16,875 nt of DNA from an uncultured Lachnospiraceae bacterium (GTDB taxonomy: Bacteria > Bacillota > Clostridia > Lachnospirales > Lachnospiraceae). Location of the stretch: assembly GCA_900555195.1 (NCBI GenBank), contig USKC01000025.1, forward strand, positions 1 through 16,875, read 5' to 3'. Positions 6,273 to 13,124 of this stretch are shown one piece after another (the stretch's first letter is position 1; each line of letters opens with the position of its first letter). The translations under genes were made by a program, and so were the position numbers. Under the pieces are notes generated by a model, which did no database searches, was not told the origin of the DNA, and saw only the letters and a list, made by a program, of their open reading frames with translations.

Positions 6273-6312
6273 AATACACACGATGCGGTTGCCATCACGA
6301 GGAGATCATTTC

Positions 6313-6975
6313 ATGCCCAAAAAGAGAATTTTCATCGCCCAGACGCCGGATAAGGCGCACAATTACCAAAATGCACTGACACAGCTCGGCGCCGGCTGCC
6401 TTTTTCTTACCGACAGGGAGCCGGAAGATGCCGACGCGCTTGTTCTTCCAGGCGGCGGCGACATCGATCCGGCGCTGTTCGGAGAGGCCAACCATGGCTC
6501 CCGCATCATCGAACCCGTTCTGGATCGCAGACAGCTCGCCCTGCTCGATCAATATGCTAAAAGAGGGCTTCCCGTTCTCGGCATCTGCAAAGGCATGCAG
6601 CTGATTAATATCTATTTCGGTGGAGGCATCATTCAGGATCTGCCTACACATGCCCTCCACGAATATCGTCTCCAGGATCAGGTGCATGCCTCCCAGGCAG
6701 AGCCCGGAAGCATTCTCTGCTCCCTTTACGGTCCTTCCTTTTCCGTCAACAGCGCGCATCATCAGGGTATCGGAAGGCCGGGTGCGGGCCTTCGCATCAT
6801 TCAGCGCGCGCCGGACGGCGTGGCAGAAGCCATCGTCCATACACGTCTCCCAATTCTGGGAGTCCAGTGGCATCCGGAACGGATGTGTTTTGAAAGGAAA
6901 CGGACGGATACGCCGGACGGAAGCCTGCTGCTGTCCTACTTTCTTTCCCTCGTTCCGGCTGTTTCATGCCCTTAA
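6313..6975 (+). CDS. Class I glutamine amidotransferase, gamma-glutamyl-GABA hydrolase type (PuuD-like)
   Basis: A 220-residue protein of the peptidase C26 family. The Rossmann-like N-terminus is followed by VLPGGGDIDP (44-53), the nucleophile elbow GICKGMQLIN (90-99, Cys92), VNSAHHQGI (145-153) and the His-Glu pair of the triad in QWHPER (His187, Glu189). PGGGD.DP and VNS.HHQ are specific to the PuuD branch, which splits gamma-glutamyl amides such as gamma-glutamyl-GABA in polyamine breakdown. No other putrescine-pathway genes are nearby, so the substrate is open. It is slightly shorter than E. coli PuuD. The start is set by GAGGAGAT 7-8 nt before the ATG. The stop codon overlaps that of the opposite glycosidase gene by 4 nt (TTAA). 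Confidence 0.9.
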   Translation: MPKKRIFIAQTPDKAHNYQNALTQLGAGCLFLTDREPEDADALVLPGGGDIDPALFGEANHGSRIIEPVLDRRQLALLDQYAKRGLPVLGICKGMQLINIYFGGGIIQDLPTHALHEYRLQDQVHASQAEPGSILCSLYGPSFSVNSAHHQGIGRPGAGLRIIQRAPDGVAEAIVHTRLPILGVQWHPERMCFERKRTDTPDGSLLLSYFLSLVPAVSCP

Positions 6976-8819
6976 TATCCTTCAATCACCTCAGACCAAT
7001 CCACGATGCCGATATAATTCTTTGCGAATTCCGTATATTCTTTGGCCTGATCCGTGTCGATATACTTAAACACATCATAGATATACTTTTTACGCCCATT
7101 CTGATAAGACAGCCCCAGAGCCAGTCCCTGCGCCACCTCTTCGGCCGCATCCGTTTCCCGGGACAGGATCATGGCATCAATATACGGATTATTCTCTGCA
7201 ATGAAATAGGCATAAGCGAACGCCGCCGCCTGTACATCTTCCCCATAGGTGGATGTAAAGCCCATTTCGCTCAGCAGGATCGGGCGCACCTCCCCTTCCG
7301 GCGTCAGAAATTCTTCCTGCTGCATATAATCGGTCACCACATCAATGTTATAGATGGTCACCATCGCCGTATCTTCCGATTCCCTCACCAATTCCTGGTT
7401 CTGTTCGGACAGCTCCCAGAACTTCGGCCAGGTCATCGGCACCGAGTAGGGATGATGCGCCAGTCCCCAACCTATATTTCCTTCCCGCGCAATCTGTGCA
7501 TTGAATTCGTCCAACACGTCCCTGGAATTATAACTGGACTCTGAAGTCAGTTCCTTTTTCCACTGCTGATCCAAAGATATATACACCCGGGCGTTGGCAT
7601 TCATACTCTTGATCGTGTTGTAGCAGATCCGGAAAGCCCGCACATATTCCTTCACATATGTCTTCAGATCCACATACTGCATATAGTTCCAGAGAGAACG
7701 CACATTGATTTCATTCCCCACGATCCAGTTCATCACTGTCCCGTGCGTCTCATCCCGATAGCGTTCCGCCAGGAAAGCCACAATCGCTTCCAGATACTCG
7801 CTTCCCTCTTCTTCCGCCGCGTTAAACGCATAATAATATGCATTTCCGTCCCGGGAAAGGGGATGGATCATCTGCGGATACGCAGTTGATTTATTGTTCA
7901 GCAGAATGGCGGTCGTGACGATCCCTTTTTTCGTAAGCGTGCTGAATACATAATCATACTCGCTCACCACATGGCCATTCAGCTTATACTCCTTGCCATT
8001 ATACACATAGGTAATGGTGGGATAATCCTTCTGAGTGGATTCCCCCAGCAGACGTCCTACCGGAATGTTATAAACCGCATGCTTCACACCCAGTTCTTCC
8101 AGTTCTGTGGTGCCCAGTTTCTGAGAATCCACCAGCAGCCCCTTAATGGACTCCGCTTCCGGAAAAGGCTCCGTATAATCCGCCAGCACCTCCGGATTGG
8201 TTATATATGCAGGCGCGGAAACCGCCTGATACTTCCCGTCATTTTTCACAGCCACCACGAACTTATCCGTCAGTCTGGAATCTTCCTGGAACTCATTGAC
8301 CTCAGCCGACAGCGTGAACTCGTCCGCCATCTTCGTACTGGCGATAAAGTCCTGTGCATCCCCGATCTCATCCTCATATGTTTCCAGCGCGAACAGATAG
8401 AACAGGTTATCTTCACTTTCCGGAAGCTCCGCTGCCTCTCCCGTCAGAGTGAAATGTGCACCGTCTTCCTGTATCAAACAGGAAGCAACCGTCACTCCCA
8501 TTTCTTCCGTCAGCAAGTCACTATCTGAATCAGGCTGTTCCGAATAGGCTGTTACAGCCGCAGCCTCCCCCGCAGCCAAAGCCGCCTCTCCCTGCCAGTT
8601 CAGGATCTCCTGCTCCGCTTTCCCTTCCGCGGATGCCTGCCGATTCCATTGTTCACTTTGATAGGTATATATTAAAGCGCCCGCGACGATCAACAGAACG
8701 CCAAAAAGTAACAGAGCACATCCGACCGACGCTCTGTTACCCATTTTTTTTCTCTTTCCGCGCTGCATTCTTATACCTTTGCCCCGCGGTTCTTCTTCTT
8801 TATTTGAATTCTGTTTCAT
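6972..8819 (-). CDS. Membrane-anchored glycosidase-like protein (DUF5722 type, clan GH-A fold)
   Basis: A 615-residue protein. A basic N-terminus and one hydrophobic segment (about 32-53) anchor it in the membrane with the rest outside. A linker rich in Ala/Glu (54-100) and a beta-rich region (about 107-205) precede the C-terminal TIM-barrel-like domain (about 220-615). Within it, WIVGNEIN (365-372, Glu370) looks like the Asn-Glu acid/base of clan GH-A glycosidases and LLSEMGF (515-521, Glu518) the nucleophile. These features fit the DUF5722 family seen in Lachnospiraceae and relatives; the substrate is unknown. The ATG at 8819 has a weak ribosome binding site (GGGA, 7 nt); ATG 8768, behind AAAGG, is an alternative that loses 17 residues. 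A good extended -10 promoter lies upstream. It stands outside the uxu unit but beside its regulator, and could supply sugars to it. Confidence 0.8.
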   Translation of the reverse strand: MKQNSNKEEEPRGKGIRMQRGKRKKMGNRASVGCALLLFGVLLIVAGALIYTYQSEQWNRQASAEGKAEQEILNWQGEAALAAGEAAAVTAYSEQPDSDSDLLTEEMGVTVASCLIQEDGAHFTLTGEAAELPESEDNLFYLFALETYEDEIGDAQDFIASTKMADEFTLSAEVNEFQEDSRLTDKFVVAVKNDGKYQAVSAPAYITNPEVLADYTEPFPEAESIKGLLVDSQKLGTTELEELGVKHAVYNIPVGRLLGESTQKDYPTITYVYNGKEYKLNGHVVSEYDYVFSTLTKKGIVTTAILLNNKSTAYPQMIHPLSRDGNAYYYAFNAAEEEGSEYLEAIVAFLAERYRDETHGTVMNWIVGNEINVRSLWNYMQYVDLKTYVKEYVRAFRICYNTIKSMNANARVYISLDQQWKKELTSESSYNSRDVLDEFNAQIAREGNIGWGLAHHPYSVPMTWPKFWELSEQNQELVRESEDTAMVTIYNIDVVTDYMQQEEFLTPEGEVRPILLSEMGFTSTYGEDVQAAAFAYAYFIAENNPYIDAMILSRETDAAEEVAQGLALGLSYQNGRKKYIYDVFKYIDTDQAKEYTEFAKNYIGIVDWSEVIEGY

Positions 8820-8860
8820 AGCAGTTCCCGTTTTCTCTCAATCCCGCAACACACCTGACG

Positions 8861-8874
8861 CGAGACGCATCTCG
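8861..8874 (-). promoter_or_regulatory. Small palindrome in the glycosidase leader
   Basis: CGAGA-CGCA-TCTCG is a perfect 5-bp inverted repeat placed just after the predicted transcript start of the glycosidase gene, where a repressor site or leader hairpin could sit. Its sequence (GCGAGACGCATCTC) resembles the arm motif of the large hairpins at 5-100 and 8960-9086. Confidence 0.35.
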
Positions 8875-8886
8875 ATGTTCTAAAAT

Positions 8887-8916
8887 ATTGTAGCACATAT
8901 TTCCTTTTATCTACAA
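8887..8916 (-). promoter_or_regulatory. Promoter of the glycosidase gene
   Basis: Minus strand: extended -10 TGC-TACAAT (hexamer 8887-8892) and TTGTAG (8911-8916) at 18-bp spacing, in an AT-rich stretch. The predicted leader is about 60 nt. Confidence 0.5.
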
Positions 8917-8959
8917 TATAAAGATCATAAATATTTAATAATTTTGTAACACTTCGGTT

Positions 8960-9086
8960 ACTGCTCACAGGATGGGGGAGATGCCTATTCGCCGGAGGGG
9001 AGGTTTGGTGCGCAGCCGGTATCTTCTTTCCGGAGGCATCAAGCCTTCCCTCCGGCGAATAGGCATCTCTCCATCCCGTGAGCAGT
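8960..9086. repeat. Large palindromic intergenic element, about 40-bp arms
   Basis: The left arm 8960-9001 pairs with 9046-9086 almost without interruption: one A-C mismatch (8969/9077), one bulged G in the GGGGG run, and one or two G-T wobbles. Weaker complementarity continues outward (gtaac at 8946-8950 against gctac at 9097-9101), so the full element may be about 155 bp. The loop (9002-9045) contains a short CCGG...CCGG pairing and an AGGC/GCCT pairing. No open frame is present. It fills the gap between the araC stop and the glycosidase promoter. It could be an intergenic repeat or a non-autonomous element; there is no T-tract to make it a simple terminator. Confidence 0.8.
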
Positions 9087-9097
9087 GACACACTTTG

Positions 9098-9997
9098 CTA
9101 CAGTTCATCCCCCTGTCCTCCGAAATACTTTATATATCCTGTGGGCGGTATTCCATATTCCTTTTTAAAATTGCGCAGGAAAGAAGAATAATCCGCAAAA
9201 CCGCATTTCTCCCACACCGTGCCGACTGCCTCTCCCTCCCGCAGCAGCTTACAGCCATGGATCAGGCGCTTGTGGTTCAGATAGCTGTGAACCGTCATTC
9301 CCGTCAGTTCCTTGAACTTGCGCAGGAAATGATACTTGCTCATATGCACATGCTCCGCCAGGGCGTCCAGACTGATCCGCTCCGTCATATGCTCTTCTAT
9401 ATACGCATTCACCCATTCGGCCAATTCATGGCGGATCTGCATTTCCTCCCCGGCAGCAAACGCCTTTTTCCCGACGAGCTCGTTCAGGTAAACAAAAAAC
9501 AGAAGAAGCTTTGCCCGGTCAAACAGTTTTTTCCCCTTCATCCCTTCCAGTTCCGGCACGTCCTCCATGGCGGCATGCACCAGGCATTCCCTCAGTACCG
9601 CTTCCTGGGAAGCCGGAAAATGATATACGATCTCCCTGCGCTCCTCAAAGCAGCGGCTCAGATCCTGTTCCCCATCCGAAAGCCGATCCAGCATCTGTTT
9701 TGTGATCCACAGGATAATGCGGCGGGAACGGACATGCTTTCCCTCTACATAATGATATTTATGCATGACATTTCTGTTTATGAGCAGAAAATCACCTTTT
9801 TTCAAAAAATACGTCACATTATCCACAAGGCTTGAGAATTCCCCGTCCAGAATATAGATCACTTCATAGAAATCATGATAATGGAGCGTACAGGCACCCA
9901 TGGGCGCCCCGCGCTTCTCATAAATCTCATAATCCTCCTGGATCATGTACTGCCGTTCCTCATCCTCCTGAATATATCTTGTCCTGATTGCCGACAT
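9098..9997 (-). CDS. AraC-family transcriptional regulator with cupin sensor domain
   Basis: A 299-residue protein. The N-terminal cupin-like sensor contains LHYHDFYEVIYILDGE (38-53) and KKGDFLLINRNVMHKYH (66-82), as in sugar-responsive AraC proteins. The C-terminal 100 residues are the double helix-turn-helix: ISLDALAEHVHMSKYHFLRKF for the first, then GTVWEKCGFADYSSFLRNFKKEYGIPPTGY for the second. The ATG at 9997 is preceded by GGAG 6 nt upstream; the longer in-frame extension toward uxuA has no ribosome binding site and unrelated composition. Its position, divergent from uxuA-uxuB with direct repeats in the shared promoter region, makes it the likely regulator of that pair and of itself. 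The ligand is inferred to be a hexuronate or a pathway intermediate. Confidence 0.92.
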   Translation of the reverse strand: MSAIRTRYIQEDEERQYMIQEDYEIYEKRGAPMGACTLHYHDFYEVIYILDGEFSSLVDNVTYFLKKGDFLLINRNVMHKYHYVEGKHVRSRRIILWITKQMLDRLSDGEQDLSRCFEERREIVYHFPASQEAVLRECLVHAAMEDVPELEGMKGKKLFDRAKLLLFFVYLNELVGKKAFAAGEEMQIRHELAEWVNAYIEEHMTERISLDALAEHVHMSKYHFLRKFKELTGMTVHSYLNHKRLIHGCKLLREGEAVGTVWEKCGFADYSSFLRNFKKEYGIPPTGYIKYFGGQGDEL

Positions 9998-10043
9998 TTT
10001 GTCTCCATCCTCCCATTCCAGCTTAGAGCAATTTTTGCCTGAC

Positions 10044-10071
10044 TTCAAGCAATAAATAACATTTTCAAGCA
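10044..10071 (+). promoter_or_regulatory. Candidate AraC operator: two TTCAAGCA direct repeats
   Basis: TTCAAGCA occurs at 10044-10051 and 10064-10071, 20 bp apart (about two helical turns), and the proximal copy overlaps the uxuA -35 box (10062-10067). Tandem same-orientation half-sites overlapping -35 are the usual arrangement for AraC-type activators. On the other strand the same sites fall just inside the predicted araC transcript, where binding would repress it. A further quasi-palindrome GCAA-TTT-TTGC lies at 10028-10038. Confidence 0.55.
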
Positions 10072-10090
10072 TTTTTGTATCCATTATAAT
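10062..10090 (+). promoter_or_regulatory. Promoter of uxuA-uxuB
   Basis: Perfect -10 TATAAT (10085-10090), 17-bp spacer, -35 TTTTCA (10062-10067, four of six consensus positions). The weak -35 overlapping a regulator half-site suggests activator dependence. The leader is about 70 nt. Confidence 0.65.
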
Positions 10091-10114
10091 AAGGGTAACC
10101 GGCAGGAGATACAA
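10086..10114 (-). promoter_or_regulatory. Candidate araC promoter overlapping the uxuA -10
   Basis: Minus strand: -10 TATTAT (10086-10091), 17-bp spacer, -35 TTGTAT (10109-10114). The -10 shares five bases with the uxuA -10 on the other strand, so polymerase could occupy only one of the two promoters at a time. Confidence 0.4.
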
Positions 10115-10167
10115 CGATCTTCTTCCTGCCCATTCGGAAAAATCACAGGAAAGCGAGGAAACAGCGC

Positions 10168-11283
10168 ATGCAGATGACATTAAGGTGGTACGGAAGCGAA
10201 TACGACACCGTCTCCCTCTGGCAAATCCGGCAGATCCCCGGCGTCACCGGAGTGATTTCCACCCTCTACGGCACCTCTCCCGGAGATGTATGGGAGCTTG
10301 AAGAGATCCTGAAGTTAAAAAAAGAAATTGAAGATGCGGGACTTACGCTGGCGGGCATCGAAAGCGTCAATGTCCACGACGCCATCAAGGCAGGTTTGGC
10401 CGACCGCGACAAGTATATTGACAATTATATCCAAACGTTAGAGAACCTTGGCAAAGCGGACATCCATCTTGTCTGTTATAATTTCATGCCCGTTTTCGAC
10501 TGGACCAGGACGGAACTGGCACGGGTACGTCCTGACGGTTCCACAGTTCTCGCTTATACCCAGGAGGCCGTGGATCGGCTGAATCCGGACGAAATGTTCT
10601 CTTCCATCTCACAGGATACCAACGGAAGCGTCATGCCTGGCTGGGAGCCGGAACGGATGGCCCATATCAAGGAGCTGTTCGCGCTGTATCAGAATATAGA
10701 TGAAGAAATGCTCTTCGATCATTTGAAATACTTCCTGGAACGCATTATGCCGGTATGCGATCAGTACGACATCAATATGGCGATCCATCCTGACGACCCG
10801 GCCTGGAGCGTATTCGGCCTTCCCAGGATCATCACGAACAAAGAGAACATCCAGCGCATGATGAAAATGGTGGACAATCCCCACAACGGCGTCACCTTCT
10901 GTTCCGGTTCCTACGGCACCAATCTTGAAAACGATCTGCCGGATATGATCCGTTCCCTGAAGGGCCGGATCCATTTCGCCCATGTGCGCAACCTGAAGTT
11001 CAATTCTCCCACGGATTTTGAAGAATCCGCCCACCTATCCTCTGACGGCACCTTCGATATGTATGAAATCATGAAGGCGCTCTATGATATCGGCTTTACA
11101 GGCCCCATCCGGCCCGACCACGGACGCATGATCTGGGGGGAAGTGGCCATGCCCGGTTATGGATTATACGACCGCGCGTTGGGAGCAACTTACCTGAACG
11201 GCCTCTGGGAAGCCATTGAAAAGTCCGAAAAAGCCCATTCCTCCGATGCGGAAACGGACGGCAGAAAGGGGGCTTCCAAATGA
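10168..11283 (+). CDS. uxuA: Mannonate dehydratase
   Basis: A 371-residue protein that dehydrates D-mannonate to 2-keto-3-deoxy-D-gluconate in hexuronate catabolism. Recognisable throughout: MTLRWYG at the start, GVTGVISTLYG (25-35), IESVNVHDAIK (64-74), IHLVCYNFMPVFDWTRT (99-115), AIHPDDP (205-211), TFCSGSYG (243-250), HFAHVRN (269-275) and IRPDHGR (314-320). His207, Cys245, His272 and His318 are the expected metal-site residues. The length suits the shorter Firmicutes form (E. coli UxuA is longer). GAGGAA lies 7 nt before the ATG at 10168; the ATG two codons later is the only close alternative. The last four bases overlap the next gene's start (ATGA), showing translational coupling. The C-terminal 20 residues are polar and variable. 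Confidence 0.97.
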   Translation: MQMTLRWYGSEYDTVSLWQIRQIPGVTGVISTLYGTSPGDVWELEEILKLKKEIEDAGLTLAGIESVNVHDAIKAGLADRDKYIDNYIQTLENLGKADIHLVCYNFMPVFDWTRTELARVRPDGSTVLAYTQEAVDRLNPDEMFSSISQDTNGSVMPGWEPERMAHIKELFALYQNIDEEMLFDHLKYFLERIMPVCDQYDINMAIHPDDPAWSVFGLPRIITNKENIQRMMKMVDNPHNGVTFCSGSYGTNLENDLPDMIRSLKGRIHFAHVRNLKFNSPTDFEESAHLSSDGTFDMYEIMKALYDIGFTGPIRPDHGRMIWGEVAMPGYGLYDRALGATYLNGLWEAIEKSEKAHSSDAETDGRKGASK

Positions 11284-12893
11284 AACTGACTGCTTGCGGC
11301 CTGCAGGATAGGGATGCCTGGAAGAAGGCCGGTTATCTGCTTCCGGAATTCGACATTCCGGCCGCTTTGGCCCATACCCGGACGGCCCCCCAATGGATTC
11401 ACTTCGGCGCGGGCAATATTTTCCGCGCATTCCAGGCCAATTTGGCCCAGAAGCTTCTGGAGCAGGGGCTCATGGAATCCGGCCTGATCGCCGTGGAAGG
11501 ATATGATGCCCAAATCATTGACAGAATGTATCTTCCCCATGACAACCTGAGCATCCTCGCCACCTTGAAGGCGGACGGAACCGTTGACAAAACGGTGATC
11601 GGCAGCATTACGGAAGCGCTCGTGCTGGAGCGGGAACGCAGGGACGATTTCATGCGGCTCAAAGAAATCTTCCGTTCTCCCACCCTGCAGCTTGCCAGCT
11701 TCACCATAACAGAAAAAGGATATGCGCTCACCAACGCGCACAAAGATCTGCTTCCCGACATCGCTGCAGACTATGCGCAGGGGCCTGCTTCTCCCCAAAG
11801 CTATCTGGGGAAGGTCACTTCGCTCATCTACGAACGCTACCTGGCCGGCGCTCTCCCCATCAGTCTGGTCAGCATGGATAACTGCTCTCACAACGGAGAT
11901 AAGCTGTACGCCGCTGTAGACGCCTTTGCCGCCGCCTGGGAAAAGGCAGGCCTGGCTCGGGAAGGATTTCGTTCCTATGTGAATGACCGCAGCAAGGTGG
12001 CCTTTCCCTGGACCATGATCGACAAAATCACCCCCCGCCCGGACGACGCGGTGCGCGGCCTGCTGGAAAAAGACGGACTTGAGGATCTGGACGCTGTTAT
12101 CACAGCAAAGAACACTTATATCGCGCCGTTCGTCAACGCGGAGGAATGTCAGTATCTCGTCATTGAAGACGCTTTTCCAAATGGAAGGCCACCTTTGGAG
12201 AAGGCCGGCGTCCTCTTTGCGGATCGACAGACCGTGGATCGGGTGGAAAAAATGAAGGTATGCACCTGTCTGAACCCTCTGCATACAGCTCTGGCTGTCT
12301 ATGGCTGTCTGCTGGGTTACCAGCTGATCTCAGAAGAGATGAAGAATCCCCTGCTGGTTACGTTCATCAGCAGGATCGGATATCAGGAAGGACTTCCGGT
12401 GGTGGTCAATCCCGGCATCCTGGAGCCCGCCGCTTTCATTGATGAGGTAGTGCATAAGCGGCTTCCCAATCCCTTCATGCCGGATACCCCGCAGCGGATT
12501 GCCACTGATACCTCGCAGAAGCTTCCCATCCGTTTCGGAGAGACCATCAAAGCTTATTTGCAGGATCCTTCCCTGGATGCCTCTTCCCTTCAAATGATCC
12601 CGCTGGTCTTCGCGGGCTGGCTTCGGTATCTCATGGCGGTGGATGATGCAGGCGAACCCTTCGCGCTAAGCCCGGATCCCATGCTGGATACACTGCTTCC
12701 TCTGTTCGCTTCCTGCCACCTGGGCCAGCCTTGCGACCTATCCTTCCTGGATCCCCTTCTTTCCAGGGAATCCCTCTGGGGGGTGAACCTTTTCGAGGCT
12801 GGTTTGGCAGAACGGGTGAAGGACTACTTCCGGGAACTTTCCGCCGGGCCCGGCGCGGTTTTGGCCACGCTGAAAAAATATGTGGAAGAATAA
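11280..12893 (+). CDS. uxuB: Mannitol dehydrogenase family oxidoreductase, probably fructuronate reductase
   Basis: A 537-residue polyol-specific long-chain dehydrogenase. WIHFGAGNIFRAF (39-51) is the N-terminal nucleotide-binding loop. VSMDNCSHNG (197-206), FPWTMIDKITPRP (242-254) and the catalytic signature K-x5-N-x2-H (Lys326, Asn332, His335) are intact. Coupling to uxuA by an ATGA overlap makes D-fructuronate to D-mannonate reduction (NADH) the most likely reaction, feeding UxuA directly. Mannitol or tagaturonate activity in this family cannot be excluded from sequence alone. It is longer than E. coli UxuB, mainly through loops in the substrate domain. No KDG kinase, aldolase, uronate isomerase or transporter is in the window, so the pathway is completed elsewhere. 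It is followed by a strong hairpin at 12929-12973. Confidence 0.88.
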   Translation: MKLTACGLQDRDAWKKAGYLLPEFDIPAALAHTRTAPQWIHFGAGNIFRAFQANLAQKLLEQGLMESGLIAVEGYDAQIIDRMYLPHDNLSILATLKADGTVDKTVIGSITEALVLERERRDDFMRLKEIFRSPTLQLASFTITEKGYALTNAHKDLLPDIAADYAQGPASPQSYLGKVTSLIYERYLAGALPISLVSMDNCSHNGDKLYAAVDAFAAAWEKAGLAREGFRSYVNDRSKVAFPWTMIDKITPRPDDAVRGLLEKDGLEDLDAVITAKNTYIAPFVNAEECQYLVIEDAFPNGRPPLEKAGVLFADRQTVDRVEKMKVCTCLNPLHTALAVYGCLLGYQLISEEMKNPLLVTFISRIGYQEGLPVVVNPGILEPAAFIDEVVHKRLPNPFMPDTPQRIATDTSQKLPIRFGETIKAYLQDPSLDASSLQMIPLVFAGWLRYLMAVDDAGEPFALSPDPMLDTLLPLFASCHLGQPCDLSFLDPLLSRESLWGVNLFEAGLAERVKDYFRELSAGPGAVLATLKKYVEE

Positions 12894-12928
12894 CTCCCAT
12901 TCCTCGAACTAAAATGTCCGTAAACATC

Positions 12929-12973
12929 ATACCGCCTGCCGCACGGCGATCCAAACCATGCGGCAGGCGGTAT
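12929..12973. terminator. 15-bp perfect hairpin between convergent genes
   Basis: ATACCGCCTGCCGCA (12929-12943) pairs perfectly with 12959-12973 around a 15-nt loop. It lies 36 nt past the uxuB stop and about 150 nt past the stop of the converging nucleoside-hydrolase-like gene. On the plus strand a T5 run follows only after about 18 nt, and none follows on the minus strand, so termination is probable by position rather than by a classic U-tract. The rest of 12974-13124 holds no supported gene. Confidence 0.55.
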
Positions 12974-13124
12974 ATTCTTAGATATCTGTTTTTCTCCTGT
13001 ATCGGGGTTTCCGCTTATCCTTCTATCCGTATAAATAGCCGGAATCCCTTTACAGGGAAATGGTCGCGGCTGTCCCGCCGTCATCAATCTCATACCTGAG
13101 CATATTTTTTCCCCCTTTTGACGG

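Noticed and set aside
8960..9086. Simple rho-independent terminator of araC
   Set aside because: The hairpin is far longer than needed and is followed on the minus strand by A-rich rather than T-rich sequence.
10168..10180. AraC start extended to overlap uxuA (open frame to 10180)
   Set aside because: The extension lacks a ribosome binding site and crosses both promoters; GGAG precedes the ATG at 9997.
11190..12284. 364-codon open frame on the minus strand opposite uxuB
   Set aside because: Long only because the GC-biased uxuB codons leave few antisense stops; the protein on the other strand has clear catalytic motifs.
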